Origin: CAYPHJ01 sp964410485
Lineage (GTDB): Bacteria; Desulfobacterota; Binatia; UBA9968
DNA: 19,730 nucleotides
Direction: 5' to 3'
Assembly: GCA_964410485.1 (NCBI GenBank)
Contig: CAYPHJ010000088.1
Location: 1 to 19,730 of the forward strand
The notes below the pieces were generated by a model, which was given only the letters and a program-made list of their open reading frames with translations, was not told where the DNA came from and made no database searches. This document shows, in pieces, positions 1-7,253 of the stretch; positions within the stretch are counted from its first letter, which is position 1, and every line of letters begins with the position of its first letter. A program made the translations under genes and the position numbers.

Positions 1-54
1 AGCGCTCGCCTCACATGCGAGAGGTCGTAGGTTCGAGTCCTACTGCGACCACCA
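1..54 (+). tRNA. tRNA-Val(CAC), 5' end cut off by the window
   Basis: This is the 3' part of a tRNA. The anticodon stem CTCGC/GCGAG (5-9 with 17-21) closes a seven-base loop CTCACAT, giving anticodon CAC at 12-14 (valine, GUG codons). A five-base variable loop (22-26) follows. The T arm is GTAGG-TTCGAGT-CCTAC (27-43), the 3' acceptor strand is TGCGACC (44-50), the discriminator is A51, and CCA is encoded at 52-54. The D arm and 5' acceptor strand lie outside the window, so the cloverleaf cannot be checked in full. Confidence 0.93.
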
Positions 55-214
55 TGCTTGTTTCCGCCGACTTCCTTCCAGTGGCGATACAACCAGTCTT
101 TTGTCCGCAGGTCTTGACGCTGGCCCGTGATCAGCCCCATGTTACGCGCAGATCACGATCCAAAAAGACCCTCGGATCGCACCGAAAGCTCTTGCGTTAC
201 AATGCGGAGGTGAC

Positions 215-388
215 ATGGCAAACAAGTTTTTTCCTCCGAGCGACCTTGCAAACGAGGCGACCTTAGGCGGCGGATCAAAACGCCCGAATAGAGACGAAAT
301 CAAACGGCTGAGAGACGTTGCAAAATATTATAGTGCCAGCGTTGCAATCCAACCGCTGCGCTCCGTTCAAGACGGCAATGGAAGGTAA
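215..388 (+). CDS. Small 57-residue protein coupled to the downstream dehydrogenase-like gene
   Basis: This short gene starts at an ATG with an excellent Shine-Dalgarno sequence (GGAGGTGAC directly before ATG at 215). It ends with TAA at 386-388, one base before the ATG of the next gene at 390. The next gene's own ribosome site (GGAAGG, 380-385) lies inside its last codons, so translational coupling is likely. The protein begins MANKFFPPSDLANEATLGGG and continues with a basic, probably helical stretch (RDEIKRLRDVAKYYS, residues 26-40). I do not recognise a family and there is no signal peptide or membrane segment. It could be a small partner of the neighbouring enzyme or the shortened remnant of a larger gene. 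The ribosome site and coupling are seen; the role is unknown. Confidence 0.55.
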   Translation: MANKFFPPSDLANEATLGGGSKRPNRDEIKRLRDVAKYYSASVAIQPLRSVQDGNGR

Positions 389-389
389 A

Positions 390-1490
390 ATGACAAAAGC
401 GATCCTGGCTCGACCGGAGGACCACAGGGGTCTTTTGGCCATGTCGGAAGCCGTTAGCGCGATGATCGAGGCCTTTCGTTATTGGGCCAACGATCCGCTG
501 GTCGGCGAGTTGCGGCGGCGCACCCATAGTCCTAAGAACGTGCGCATCACGCTCCATCAGGGAGGCGCGCCCGCTTATGGGGCGACGGGCATTATGACTC
601 ACGCCGAGCTCGTGCGCATCTTCGGCGACAAACAACGCTACCCGCGACGGGGCCGGCCCGTATTAGTTGTTTACGATCCGGACACGGCTGCTCTCAAACT
701 TATCCTCGTCGGTGAAATGCATCCAAAAGAACTGCCGGACGCCAACAGCGTCGTTGCCATGCCCACAGCCTGTGCTTCGATGATCGGAACCGATCTATTG
801 GCGAGGAAAGACTGCCAGAGCGCCGGCGTCTTTGGCGCCGGCGACCAGGCGAAGCATCATCTTTTGGCTCTCGGATGCATACGTCCGGCTCTCAAAAAAG
901 CGCGGGTGTACAGTCCGACAGCGGCGAACAGGGAAGCGTTTGCGCGTGAGATGTCCAATGTGATGGGCATCGAAGTCACCGCTGCCCAGGAACCAAAACA
1001 AGTCGTGGAAGGGGCGGACGTCGTCCTGTGCGCCACCAATTCCAACGTTCCAGTCTTCGACGGAAACTGGCTCACACCAGGGCAGCATATAACATCGATC
1101 GTGTCGAGTAACATTGGGCTTCTCAAGCGCGGCCACGTGCAGCAAATGAGACGTGAGATCGACAATACGACACTCGAGCGCGCCGAGGTCTTGATGACAA
1201 ACGCGTGGGGCCAGGAGGAGCTCGACAAAACCGCAGTTTTCTGGGAGATGTCCCTCGACCGCCCGCTGATTGCCGGCAAGATTGTGGACGCCTGTCAGGT
1301 CATTCGTGGTGAAAAACAGGGACGAACTCAAGACACGCAGATCACCTACTTCAAAAACTCCGCCACCTGGGGGGTTGGAGCCGCGGCGATAGGCGGATTA
1401 ATCTGGAAAAAGCTCCGCGAACAGGGCAAAGGCTTCCCACTCGATTTTGACGCATTCGAATATTTCGACGATGAATGGTGTGACGAATAA
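390..1490 (+). CDS. Ornithine cyclodeaminase/mu-crystallin family protein
   Basis: A 366-residue NAD(P)-dependent oxidoreductase-like protein. The start at 390 is chosen because GGAAGG precedes it closely and the upstream small gene stops at 388; a TTG at 318 would only add residues lying in another gene. The Rossmann nucleotide loop FGAGDQA is near residue 148, preceded by a strand after KDCQSAGV, and the order of elements matches the OCD/mu-crystallin fold. The family includes ornithine cyclodeaminase, alanine dehydrogenase of the archaeal type, ketimine reductases and opine-type dehydrogenases. The usual ornithine cyclodeaminase signature (TALRTAA) is replaced by VAMPTACASM, so the substrate-binding arginine appears absent. 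I would therefore not call it ornithine cyclodeaminase proper. It is followed by a convergent transporter gene, which hints at uptake and conversion of an amino or organic acid. The family is certain; the substrate is not. Confidence 0.9.
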   Translation: MTKAILARPEDHRGLLAMSEAVSAMIEAFRYWANDPLVGELRRRTHSPKNVRITLHQGGAPAYGATGIMTHAELVRIFGDKQRYPRRGRPVLVVYDPDTAALKLILVGEMHPKELPDANSVVAMPTACASMIGTDLLARKDCQSAGVFGAGDQAKHHLLALGCIRPALKKARVYSPTAANREAFAREMSNVMGIEVTAAQEPKQVVEGADVVLCATNSNVPVFDGNWLTPGQHITSIVSSNIGLLKRGHVQQMRREIDNTTLERAEVLMTNAWGQEELDKTAVFWEMSLDRPLIAGKIVDACQVIRGEKQGRTQDTQITYFKNSATWGVGAAAIGGLIWKKLREQGKGFPLDFDAFEYFDDEWCDE

Positions 1491-1689
1491 TAGAACCCGC
1501 ACGCCCTCAGAGAGTCACCTCGTATCGCTCACGTTTAATGCCTTGAGAGTTCACCGTTGGGGAAGCCGGAAACGTCCACCCCTAGCTGCGTGGCGCGGCG
1601 CTTCGAGGATATAGACGACGCAGAGAAGCCCCCTTTCCCAACGACATTGACACGACAAATGACCAGGCGCGAGACAGACTCCTGGCCCG

Positions 1690-3735
1690 CTACGGCGGCA
1701 AGAAAGAGTTCAGGATCCAGATGCCGAATATCGGCTCAGGCCAAATGATCCCCATAAAGTGACCCATCAGCCCATATGTCCATGTAACCAGGATGCCGCC
1801 GGTAATTGCCGCGGTGAGCCATCGTCGCCAGCCCGTGAGAAACAACAGCGGCAGGAGCACGGCGAAGGCAACGGCCGCGTTGTCCAGGCGGATTGTCGCC
1901 ACCATGACAAAGAAAAGGATAAAGAGACCGGCCAGAATCCATGCGGCGCGAGCAGCTCCCTCCATGCCGGTGGAGCGCATTCCAAGGTCCATGATCTGCC
2001 GCGAACTCGTCCCGGTTCTGAAGATCTGCACCAAGAGTTCCGCAGCCGAAAGCGCGATAATGCCAATGCTGAGGCTGAGCGGGAGAACACGCGCGCGCGG
2101 CGGATAGTCCAGACTTGCCTCCAGGGCAACGGCAGCTCCGCTCATGAGCAGGAGAATCGGCCAAGATTTCCATAACACAGGTGCGACAACGAAGCGCCTG
2201 GCGGGAGGTTTTATTTCTGGCGGTGCAACCGGCGATGCGGGTTGCTCATCTAATCGGGCGCCTTCCTCGGCGCGCGCCATGAAGCGGGTGAACACGAAGG
2301 CAGTCAAAAACAGAAGTACCAAGAGCGTTACAGTTATAGGGCGTGTCAGAACGCCAATCGGGCCGTACAGGGACAGCGCTGTCTGGATGTTCACGTCAAT
2401 AATTGGGCCGAGGATAAATCCCAAGACTAGCGGAGGTCTCGGCCAGCCAAAATGCTTCATAATAAGCCCGACGACCGAGAAAGCCGCGAGGATCGGGATG
2501 GCAAGCCAGCTTCGCATGTCCAAGAAAGCGGCCAGAACAACGAGCGGAATGATGACCGCCGAGATCGTAGGGTAGGGAACCGTCGTCAGCCTGAGCAACG
2601 GCGCCGAGCAGAACAGGCCAATGAGTGTCGCCAGGAGGTTTCCGAGGGCAAGAGTGAAAACGATGAGCATCGTGATGTGCGCGTGCTCGGCTAGCATCGG
2701 GGGACCGGGACTGACGCCGTACATGAGCATCGCGGCCAGGATCATAACCCAGCCTGTTCCTCCCGGAATGCCGAGCGCGAGAGTGGGCACTGCTTGCCCG
2801 CCCTCCTTGGAGTTCTGGGCCGATTCGGCAAATAACAAGCCGTCAAGCGAGCCCTTGCCGAATCCTCTCCGATCTTTGCGCCAGAGGATGCCGAAGGCGT
2901 AACTCAGCCAATCGATCACAGAGGAGCCCACGCCTGGAATAGCCCCGAGAAAGACGCCGAACAATGATTGACGGATAGTCTCTTTCCACTGTTTCAGTCC
3001 GTAGACCGCCCCTCGAAACATCTCGGAGCGAGAGAGCTGCGCCCCTCGAGAGGCCACAGGACTCCGTGTCATGGTGAGATCGATCATTTCCGGGATGGCG
3101 AAGATTCCTGTCACAACAGCAACCAACGGTAGCCCCTCCCAAAGCTCGACCTGTCCGAATGTGAATCGTCGAGCCCCGGTAAAGGGATCTACGCCCGCCA
3201 TTGCTACGAGCACGCCCAACAGGGCTGCCGCGATGCCCTTTATCATGGCGCCGCGACTCAGCACTGCGACCATGGCGATGCCAAACATTGCGATTACCGC
3301 AATCTCACTCCGGTCAATGCTCAGGATGAAGGGTTTAATCACGGGGATCACCGCGGCCAGGGCAAGCGCGCCCACAATGCCACCGAATCCGGAAACAGCG
3401 TAAACCGCTCCCATCGCATACGCTGCCTGACCCCGGCGCGCGATCTGATGGCCCTCAAGGAAGGTGACCTGCGTGCCGCCACTCGGCAGCCCAATGACAA
3501 CGGCGGGTAAGGAGTCGAGGGTGTTGCCGGTTCCGGTAATCGCGGCGAGCAAGACCAACGCCACGGCCGGATCCTCCACGTTAAGTATAATAAATGGGAG
3601 TAGGATGGCCATGACCTGCACGGAGCCGATTCCGGGCAGGAGACCATGGACAACGGCCAAAAGTGTGCCCGCTATCAGCGCTTGCCAGTAAAGGAGAGTT
3701 CCCAAATACGGAACTGCGTTCAAAAAGGCTTCCAT
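1690..3735 (-). CDS. Tripartite tricarboxylate transporter permease, TctA fused to a TctB-like domain
   Basis: A 681-residue polytopic membrane protein. The ATG at 3735 follows an AAGGGGG ribosome site; upstream in-frame codons lack one. Residues about 1-500 form the TctA permease: LLPGIGSVQVMAILLPF near the N-terminus, the family-typical GHQIARRGQAAYAMG loop, and AESAQNSKEGGQAVPTLALG, which matches the conserved second half repeat of TctA. After a Pro/Glu/Arg-rich linker (about 520-545) come four more hydrophobic segments ending in MGIIWPEPIFGIW, which look like the small TctB subunit. In known systems TctA (about 500 residues) and TctB (about 150) are separate genes working with a periplasmic TctC binder to take up di- or tricarboxylates with sodium or protons. 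No TctC gene is in the window. The gene converges on the OCD-family gene, 200 bp away. Confidence 0.9.
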   Translation of the reverse strand: MEAFLNAVPYLGTLLYWQALIAGTLLAVVHGLLPGIGSVQVMAILLPFIILNVEDPAVALVLLAAITGTGNTLDSLPAVVIGLPSGGTQVTFLEGHQIARRGQAAYAMGAVYAVSGFGGIVGALALAAVIPVIKPFILSIDRSEIAVIAMFGIAMVAVLSRGAMIKGIAAALLGVLVAMAGVDPFTGARRFTFGQVELWEGLPLVAVVTGIFAIPEMIDLTMTRSPVASRGAQLSRSEMFRGAVYGLKQWKETIRQSLFGVFLGAIPGVGSSVIDWLSYAFGILWRKDRRGFGKGSLDGLLFAESAQNSKEGGQAVPTLALGIPGGTGWVMILAAMLMYGVSPGPPMLAEHAHITMLIVFTLALGNLLATLIGLFCSAPLLRLTTVPYPTISAVIIPLVVLAAFLDMRSWLAIPILAAFSVVGLIMKHFGWPRPPLVLGFILGPIIDVNIQTALSLYGPIGVLTRPITVTLLVLLFLTAFVFTRFMARAEEGARLDEQPASPVAPPEIKPPARRFVVAPVLWKSWPILLLMSGAAVALEASLDYPPRARVLPLSLSIGIIALSAAELLVQIFRTGTSSRQIMDLGMRSTGMEGAARAAWILAGLFILFFVMVATIRLDNAAVAFAVLLPLLFLTGWRRWLTAAITGGILVTWTYGLMGHFMGIIWPEPIFGIWILNSFLPP

Positions 3736-3975
3736 GTGTGCGGCCCCCTTCATCCTCGACGCAGCGAGGAGACCATTTTCGTGACTCGCGCCAGAGATTA
3801 AGCTTTGTTGGATACCGTCGAAACAGTATGAGGAAGCCAACCCTGGTCCTTGCGGAGTTCACATTGACGGATTGGCGAACGTGATCCGACTTGATACCGC
3901 AGCGAAGCTGTTAACGGCACAAGAAACGTATTGAAATTGGCAGTGGTAAGGAGAACAAAGTCTCTTTGGGGGGTC

Positions 3976-4287
3976 TCAGATAAGAAAGGCTCGGTTCATC
4001 GCATAGATTTTGTGACTCTTGTTTGAGCGTTGGCAAATTTCTTTGCTTCTTTGTAACCCGACGCGCTTAACAGCGGAAGATAGAACAGTGACTCCCGAAA
4101 CCGTTTCCGCAAGTTTTTTTTCATTAAGTTCGTGGACTCTAATTGCGCCGACGACAGTCAACAGGTCAGGCTTTATGATCCCGTGAGCGTTCCATAATTC
4201 CTCTGGATTGTCGTTCCTTTGACTCTCAGCCCAGATCCCTAAGAGCCAGAAGGACAAGAGGCACACGGTTATGGACTTGCGAAACAC
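3976..4287 (-). CDS. Possible small secreted protein, unrecognised
   Basis: An open frame of 103 codons if begun at GTG 4287, which places a signal-peptide-like start (FRKSITVCLLSFWLLGIWA) at its N-terminus: basic residues, a hydrophobic core, then a small residue at a plausible cleavage site. The mature part is hydrophilic and mixed-charge (LNEKKLAETVSGVTV and similar), with no motif that I recognise. The frame stays open up to 4410, but the additional N-terminal stretch is not protein-like. Only a weak GGGAA lies upstream of the GTG, so the start is doubtful. It sits downstream of, and on the same strand as, the histidine kinase gene after a roughly 350-base gap. It may be a real lipoprotein-like secreted protein or a decayed gene. 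The signal-like segment is the only positive evidence. Confidence 0.35.
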   Translation of the reverse strand: MFRKSITVCLLSFWLLGIWAESQRNDNPEELWNAHGIIKPDLLTVVGAIRVHELNEKKLAETVSGVTVLSSAVKRVGLQRSKEICQRSNKSHKIYAMNRAFLI

Positions 4288-4637
4288 GCCGGGATTGTTC
4301 CCATAAAAGGCAAGGGTTTTCAAGCTTCGATGAAGCCGCGTAGGGTCACAGGGTTGGGCTTGCAAATGCATTTTGCGCAGGTTGGAGGCGGCCCGAAGAA
4401 TAACAGACAAAGCGGCGCCTGAGTAGAAGCACTACGTCAGCACGGTTTGTGACCAGGACCGCTTACGAACTCCAGGGCTGGGCCGGATTCTCACGGCTGC
4501 GATAGTTACCACCCGCCGATTCTTCGAAATGACAAGGCGCTTATAACTTTGCCCCCTTTTAGGCCCTTCTTGGTGAATTGCAGGTTGGTTCTCCAGGCTC
4601 TGCCCGGTTACGTCCGGCACATCGAGCGACACGGAGG

Positions 4638-5726
4638 CTAGGCGGGCAGGCAAACTTTAAACGTGGTGCCTTCACCGGGTGTGCTATGGTATTCAATTCG
4701 CCCGTTGTGGGCGGAAACGATTTGATACACGATCGATAGGCCCAGACCCCAACCTTCGGCTTTGGACGTAGCGAAAGCATCGAAGATGTTTTCGCCTTTG
4801 ACAATTCCACCGCCAGTATCCTGAATCTCGAAACAAACATGGCTCCGATCTGCATGAGCACGCAAAGTCAATGAGCCTCCTTCGGGCATCGCGTCGACCG
4901 CATTCTTGCAGAGATTGGAGACAACGCGCTTTAATTTGTCGACATCGCCTTTGACTGGAGAGAGATTGTCCGGCAGACTATCGACGATTTGTATCCTTCG
5001 GGCGGCAAACAAGGCTTCCTGAGAGCGGACCACTTCACGGATCTCATGTTTAAGATCCACGGCGGTAAGGTTGAGCTTGGTCGGACGGGACACCTCCCGA
5101 AGTTCTGTTAGCAGATTTAACAAAACTGTCAGATGGCCGTTAATGTTGGCCAGCCGGTGGTTGACCTTTTCGTCGACTGTCTGCTGACTTTCCCTGAGGC
5201 GTAAATCCAGCAACTGCACTTCCAACGAGACGGTTTGGAGAGGATTCGCGATATCGTGCGCAAGACTTGCGGCCGCAAGGCCGATGGATGCAAGGGCCTG
5301 CTTGTGTGCTAATTCTTTCGTTGCCTTTTCGAGCTCTGTCGTGCGTTCCGTCACGCGCTGTTCCAGATCGTTGTTGAGATGAATCAATCTTTCGTCGCTT
5401 CGCCTTTTCGCAGTAACCAGAAAGATCATGCACCCGCTGGCTGCCAGAAAAATGAGCGAGGTTAGATAATCGACCGGAGCTCGAACGTGAAATCCTACGG
5501 GATGGATAAAGAAGTACTCCAAGACAGCGGTCGATAAAATGCTTGCCAGAATCCCCGACGGCCATCCCATAAACCAGGTCGTAAGGAGAACAATGAAGGC
5601 GAAAAACATGAAGGGAGCGGTAACTGGGGTCACAGAATAGAGCAAAAGCTGAGAGGCGAGGGCCAACCCAATGATCACAGCTGTGATCGCGTAGTACAAA
5701 AAACGAGATCGCATTTTGATTGGCAC
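4638..5726 (-). CDS. Membrane sensor histidine kinase (orphan)
   Basis: A 362-residue two-component sensor kinase. Four hydrophobic segments (about residues 8-30, 36-52, 57-74 and 88-105) form a compact N-terminal membrane domain resembling the KdpD-type DUF4118 domain. A coiled linker (110-142, rich in Glu/Arg) leads to the kinase core. The H-box SLAHDIANPLQT has the phospho-acceptor at His157; the N-box NLCKNAVDAMPEGG has Asn275; the G1 box is DTGGGI (303-308); the F region is IFDAFATSK; the G2 box is GWGLGLSIV (325-333). All catalytic features are present, so it should be active. There is no periplasmic loop of note, so sensing is probably within the membrane or cytoplasm. No response regulator is adjacent, so its partner must be elsewhere. 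The start is GTG at 5726; an ATG at 5714 is an alternative and neither has a strong ribosome site. Confidence 0.9.
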   Translation of the reverse strand: MPIKMRSRFLYYAITAVIIGLALASQLLLYSVTPVTAPFMFFAFIVLLTTWFMGWPSGILASILSTAVLEYFFIHPVGFHVRAPVDYLTSLIFLAASGCMIFLVTAKRRSDERLIHLNNDLEQRVTERTTELEKATKELAHKQALASIGLAAASLAHDIANPLQTVSLEVQLLDLRLRESQQTVDEKVNHRLANINGHLTVLLNLLTELREVSRPTKLNLTAVDLKHEIREVVRSQEALFAARRIQIVDSLPDNLSPVKGDVDKLKRVVSNLCKNAVDAMPEGGSLTLRAHADRSHVCFEIQDTGGGIVKGENIFDAFATSKAEGWGLGLSIVYQIVSAHNGRIEYHSTPGEGTTFKVCLPA

Positions 5727-5897
5727 CAGTGCCTGGAGGGAGTCTAGTTCAAGAATTTGAGAAGGGCAAAGAGGCAGGCTGCGAGGCAGTATGAAAGGCA
5801 GGCGGCGGAGACAATGTGGAGACAGGCACTCGAAACGTGGACACCCTTAGGCAACGTCCACATCAGAGTGCGTTAACTGATCGCTACGAAACGACTT

Positions 5898-6191
5898 TCA
5901 ACTCTCCACTCTCAACTTTTTGGCTTTTTCTGCTATCGCCTCCATCTTTTTGTGCGATTCTTCAATCGCTTCGTTTAGGAACTGTTCGAGCTCTTGTTCG
6001 AGGAAGTACTCATCAATCGTCGTCTTATCGGCCGGCATCGCGACATGTATCTTGCTGAGCCATATAGTCTTTACCAGCGCCTCTGCAGCTGTCAGGATTC
6101 TGATCCTCGCCTTGCTCGACATTCCGGCGCTGATGTCCTCAAAGGCTACTGCCACCCTGGAGCTAATTCTTTTTTCTATGTCATTTTTCAT
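5898..6191 (-). CDS. Small helical protein of unknown function (97 residues)
   Basis: This gene has a good ribosome site (GGAGG five bases before ATG 6191) and a start codon that overlaps, as ATGA, the TGA of the open frame before it. The protein is soluble and almost entirely helical by composition: a basic N-terminal half (RISSRVAVAFEDISAG, ARIRILTAAEALVKTIW) and a charged C-terminal helix (residues 60-95, EQELEQFLNEAIEESHKKM, then AEKAKKL) that may form a coiled coil. I recognise no family. It is the last gene of the 5898-6818 cassette and probably acts with the products before it. Its last codons coincide with a GTTGAGAGTGGAGAGTTG simple-sequence stretch, so the original C-terminus may have been altered by repeat turnover. 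Confidence 0.65.
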   Translation of the reverse strand: MKNDIEKRISSRVAVAFEDISAGMSSKARIRILTAAEALVKTIWLSKIHVAMPADKTTIDEYFLEQELEQFLNEAIEESHKKMEAIAEKAKKLRVES

Positions 6192-6624
6192 TGCGCCTCC
6201 GTTCGTGTCTCACATCCGTATCGCGATAAGTCATGGCAATATTCATAGTCTACCACCCTTGACCCATGATCCACTACATACCATGGGCACGGATTTATGA
6301 CTCGGACGGTAACCGCTGGTTTGCTAAATTTTTTTTTTCGCAGTAACAGAATATCTTTCTGGAGCTGTTGAATGCGGATCACAGAGTCCTCGCGGAACAG
6401 CTTCAGGCTGTCGAAGCCGCGCACGGTGGGATTCACGCTAGGCGTTTCGCGTTTCCGAATTGGCCGCCTGAATAGCTCACCCTGCACCGCGTTCCTTCCC
6501 GGTGTGCGGTGCTTTCGCATCGGCGGCGCAGCTCCGCCGATTCGAAAGTGTAGCTGAACCGAATGCCCGCAGGCACGATAAGTGCTACGAGCAGGCAAAG
6601 AACAATGTCGTTCCAATCCGTCAT
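6188..6624 (-). pseudogene. Middle gene of the small-gene cassette, probably frameshifted (short membrane protein start)
   Basis: Two overlapping minus-strand frames fill the space between neighbours. Frame A starts at ATG 6624, overlapping the previous gene's stop as ATGA. It encodes a 63-residue product with one membrane segment (DIVLCLLVALIVPAGIRF) and stops at 6433. Frame B is open through 6188 and ends in a TGA that overlaps the next gene's ATG. It contains a plausible helical stretch (FDSLKLFREDSVIRIQQLQK). Each frame is coupled to a different neighbour. The simplest reading is one original gene broken by a frameshift, with a 14-bp hairpin (6512-6548) and a run of ten T (6329-6338) as likely disturbance points. 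Alternatively, frame A is a complete tiny membrane protein and frame B is a second gene. I recognise no family. Confidence 0.4.
6512..6548. repeat. Strong hairpin (inverted repeat) in the small-gene cassette
   Basis: CTTTCGCATCGGCGG (6512-6526) pairs with CCGCCGATTCGAAAG (6534-6548): 14 base pairs and one mismatch around a seven-base loop. A second inverted repeat, GCACCGC/GCGGTGC (6484-6490 with 6506-6512), directly abuts it. Twin GC-rich hairpins of this kind resemble REP-like elements. They sit where the reading frame of the middle gene is lost. Confidence 0.7.
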
Positions 6625-6818
6625 TGGAGTGTGCGATTCAAAAGCTTGTCGTATTTTGCCCGCTCAAAAAAGAGCGCTTCCGTCAACTCGTCGCGCGCGA
6701 TCAAGCCCTTGCGAATCAGGAGTTTCGAAAGAGCATCGTTGATGGCAACACTTGCAATAAATAGCTCCTGTAATGTGATGAGTTCTTCTTTAGTTATTTC
6801 CCTCTGTACGTCGGCCAT
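6621..6818 (-). CDS. Small helical protein of unknown function (65 residues)
   Basis: The first gene of the cassette. ATG 6818 follows AGGAGA at a somewhat long but usable spacing, and a perfect TATAAT lies about 40 bases further upstream. The protein is helical and charged (MADVQREITKEELITLQELF, then SKLLIRKGLIARDELTEALF), with no membrane segment or known motif. The LIRKGLIARDELTEAL part has a small helix-turn-helix-like rhythm also seen in short coiled adaptor proteins, but that is only an impression. Its TGA stop overlaps the next ATG (ATGA at 6621-6624), showing translational coupling. I do not recognise the family. Confidence 0.65.
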   Translation of the reverse strand: MADVQREITKEELITLQELFIASVAINDALSKLLIRKGLIARDELTEALFFERAKYDKLLNRTLQ

Positions 6819-6855
6819 TTTTCATTCTCCTCTCGCGCCCGGTGTGAATTTTGGG

Positions 6856-6861
6856 ATTATA
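6856..6861 (-). promoter_or_regulatory. Probable -10 box for the small-gene cassette
   Basis: On the minus strand the sequence reads GGGTATAATCCC, a perfect TATAAT about 40 bases before ATG 6818. The region 17 bases upstream has no good TTGACA match (a TTGAAA lies too far away), so the -35 element is weak or the promoter is activator-dependent. Confidence 0.45.
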
Positions 6862-7253
6862 CCCGATCTCAATTAAAAGTGGATGATTTTTTTCAAGACG
6901 GTAACCACTAGAGTGGGCAAATTGGAAACAAACTTTACACTTCGTCCGAATATGTGCCAGGGATGGGCGCTTGTACCGTAGACGATCCGTGATACGTCAA
7001 ATTGTTTCAGCTGCTTCGTTCTGGGATAGCTGGAATCCTTGCAGCATATCTCCATAAACTGCGCGCGCGCCGTCAATTTGGGAAAAGGCCGGCTCTAGGC
7101 TTGTTGATTGGTCGGCGACATCAACGGCCGGGATTAGTTTTCTTACATGTTCCAACCCTTCGTGCCTTTGCGACTTTGCGCGAGATTTAGTCTTTCCTAT
7201 CTCTTCTTGGATGCAGAATTTCCGCATACATTTGTTAAGGCTTTTGCTCCGAG
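6862..7253. other. Intergenic region without a convincing gene
   Basis: This stretch separates two minus-strand genes. Open frames exist on both strands but none has a ribosome site, a recognisable motif or protein-like composition. It contains the nonamer-type repeat at 7157-7184 (listed separately) and an alternating CGCGCGCG tract near 7065-7075. I see nothing else. Confidence 0.5.
7157..7184. repeat. Degenerate nine-base repeat (CGCAAAG type)
   Basis: On the minus strand this reads as successive units CGCGCAAAGT, CGCAAAGGC and ACGAAGG. It matches the widespread intergenic simple repeat of the form CGCAAAGNC that turns up in many bacterial genomes and typically produces spurious frames. 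About three units are present. It lies in a gene-free stretch. Confidence 0.5.

Noticed and set aside
318..389. TTG start giving a longer OCD-family protein
   Set aside because: It has no ribosome site, the added residues overlap the better supported 57-codon gene in another frame, and ATG 390 has GGAAGG in front.
795..1331. Minus-strand frames of 140-178 codons inside the OCD-family gene
   Set aside because: They are antisense to a clear family member and show no motif.
1759..3403. Several long plus-strand open frames
   Set aside because: They are antisense to the TctA-TctB gene, have low-complexity Arg/Ser/Ala composition, and lack ribosome sites and motifs.
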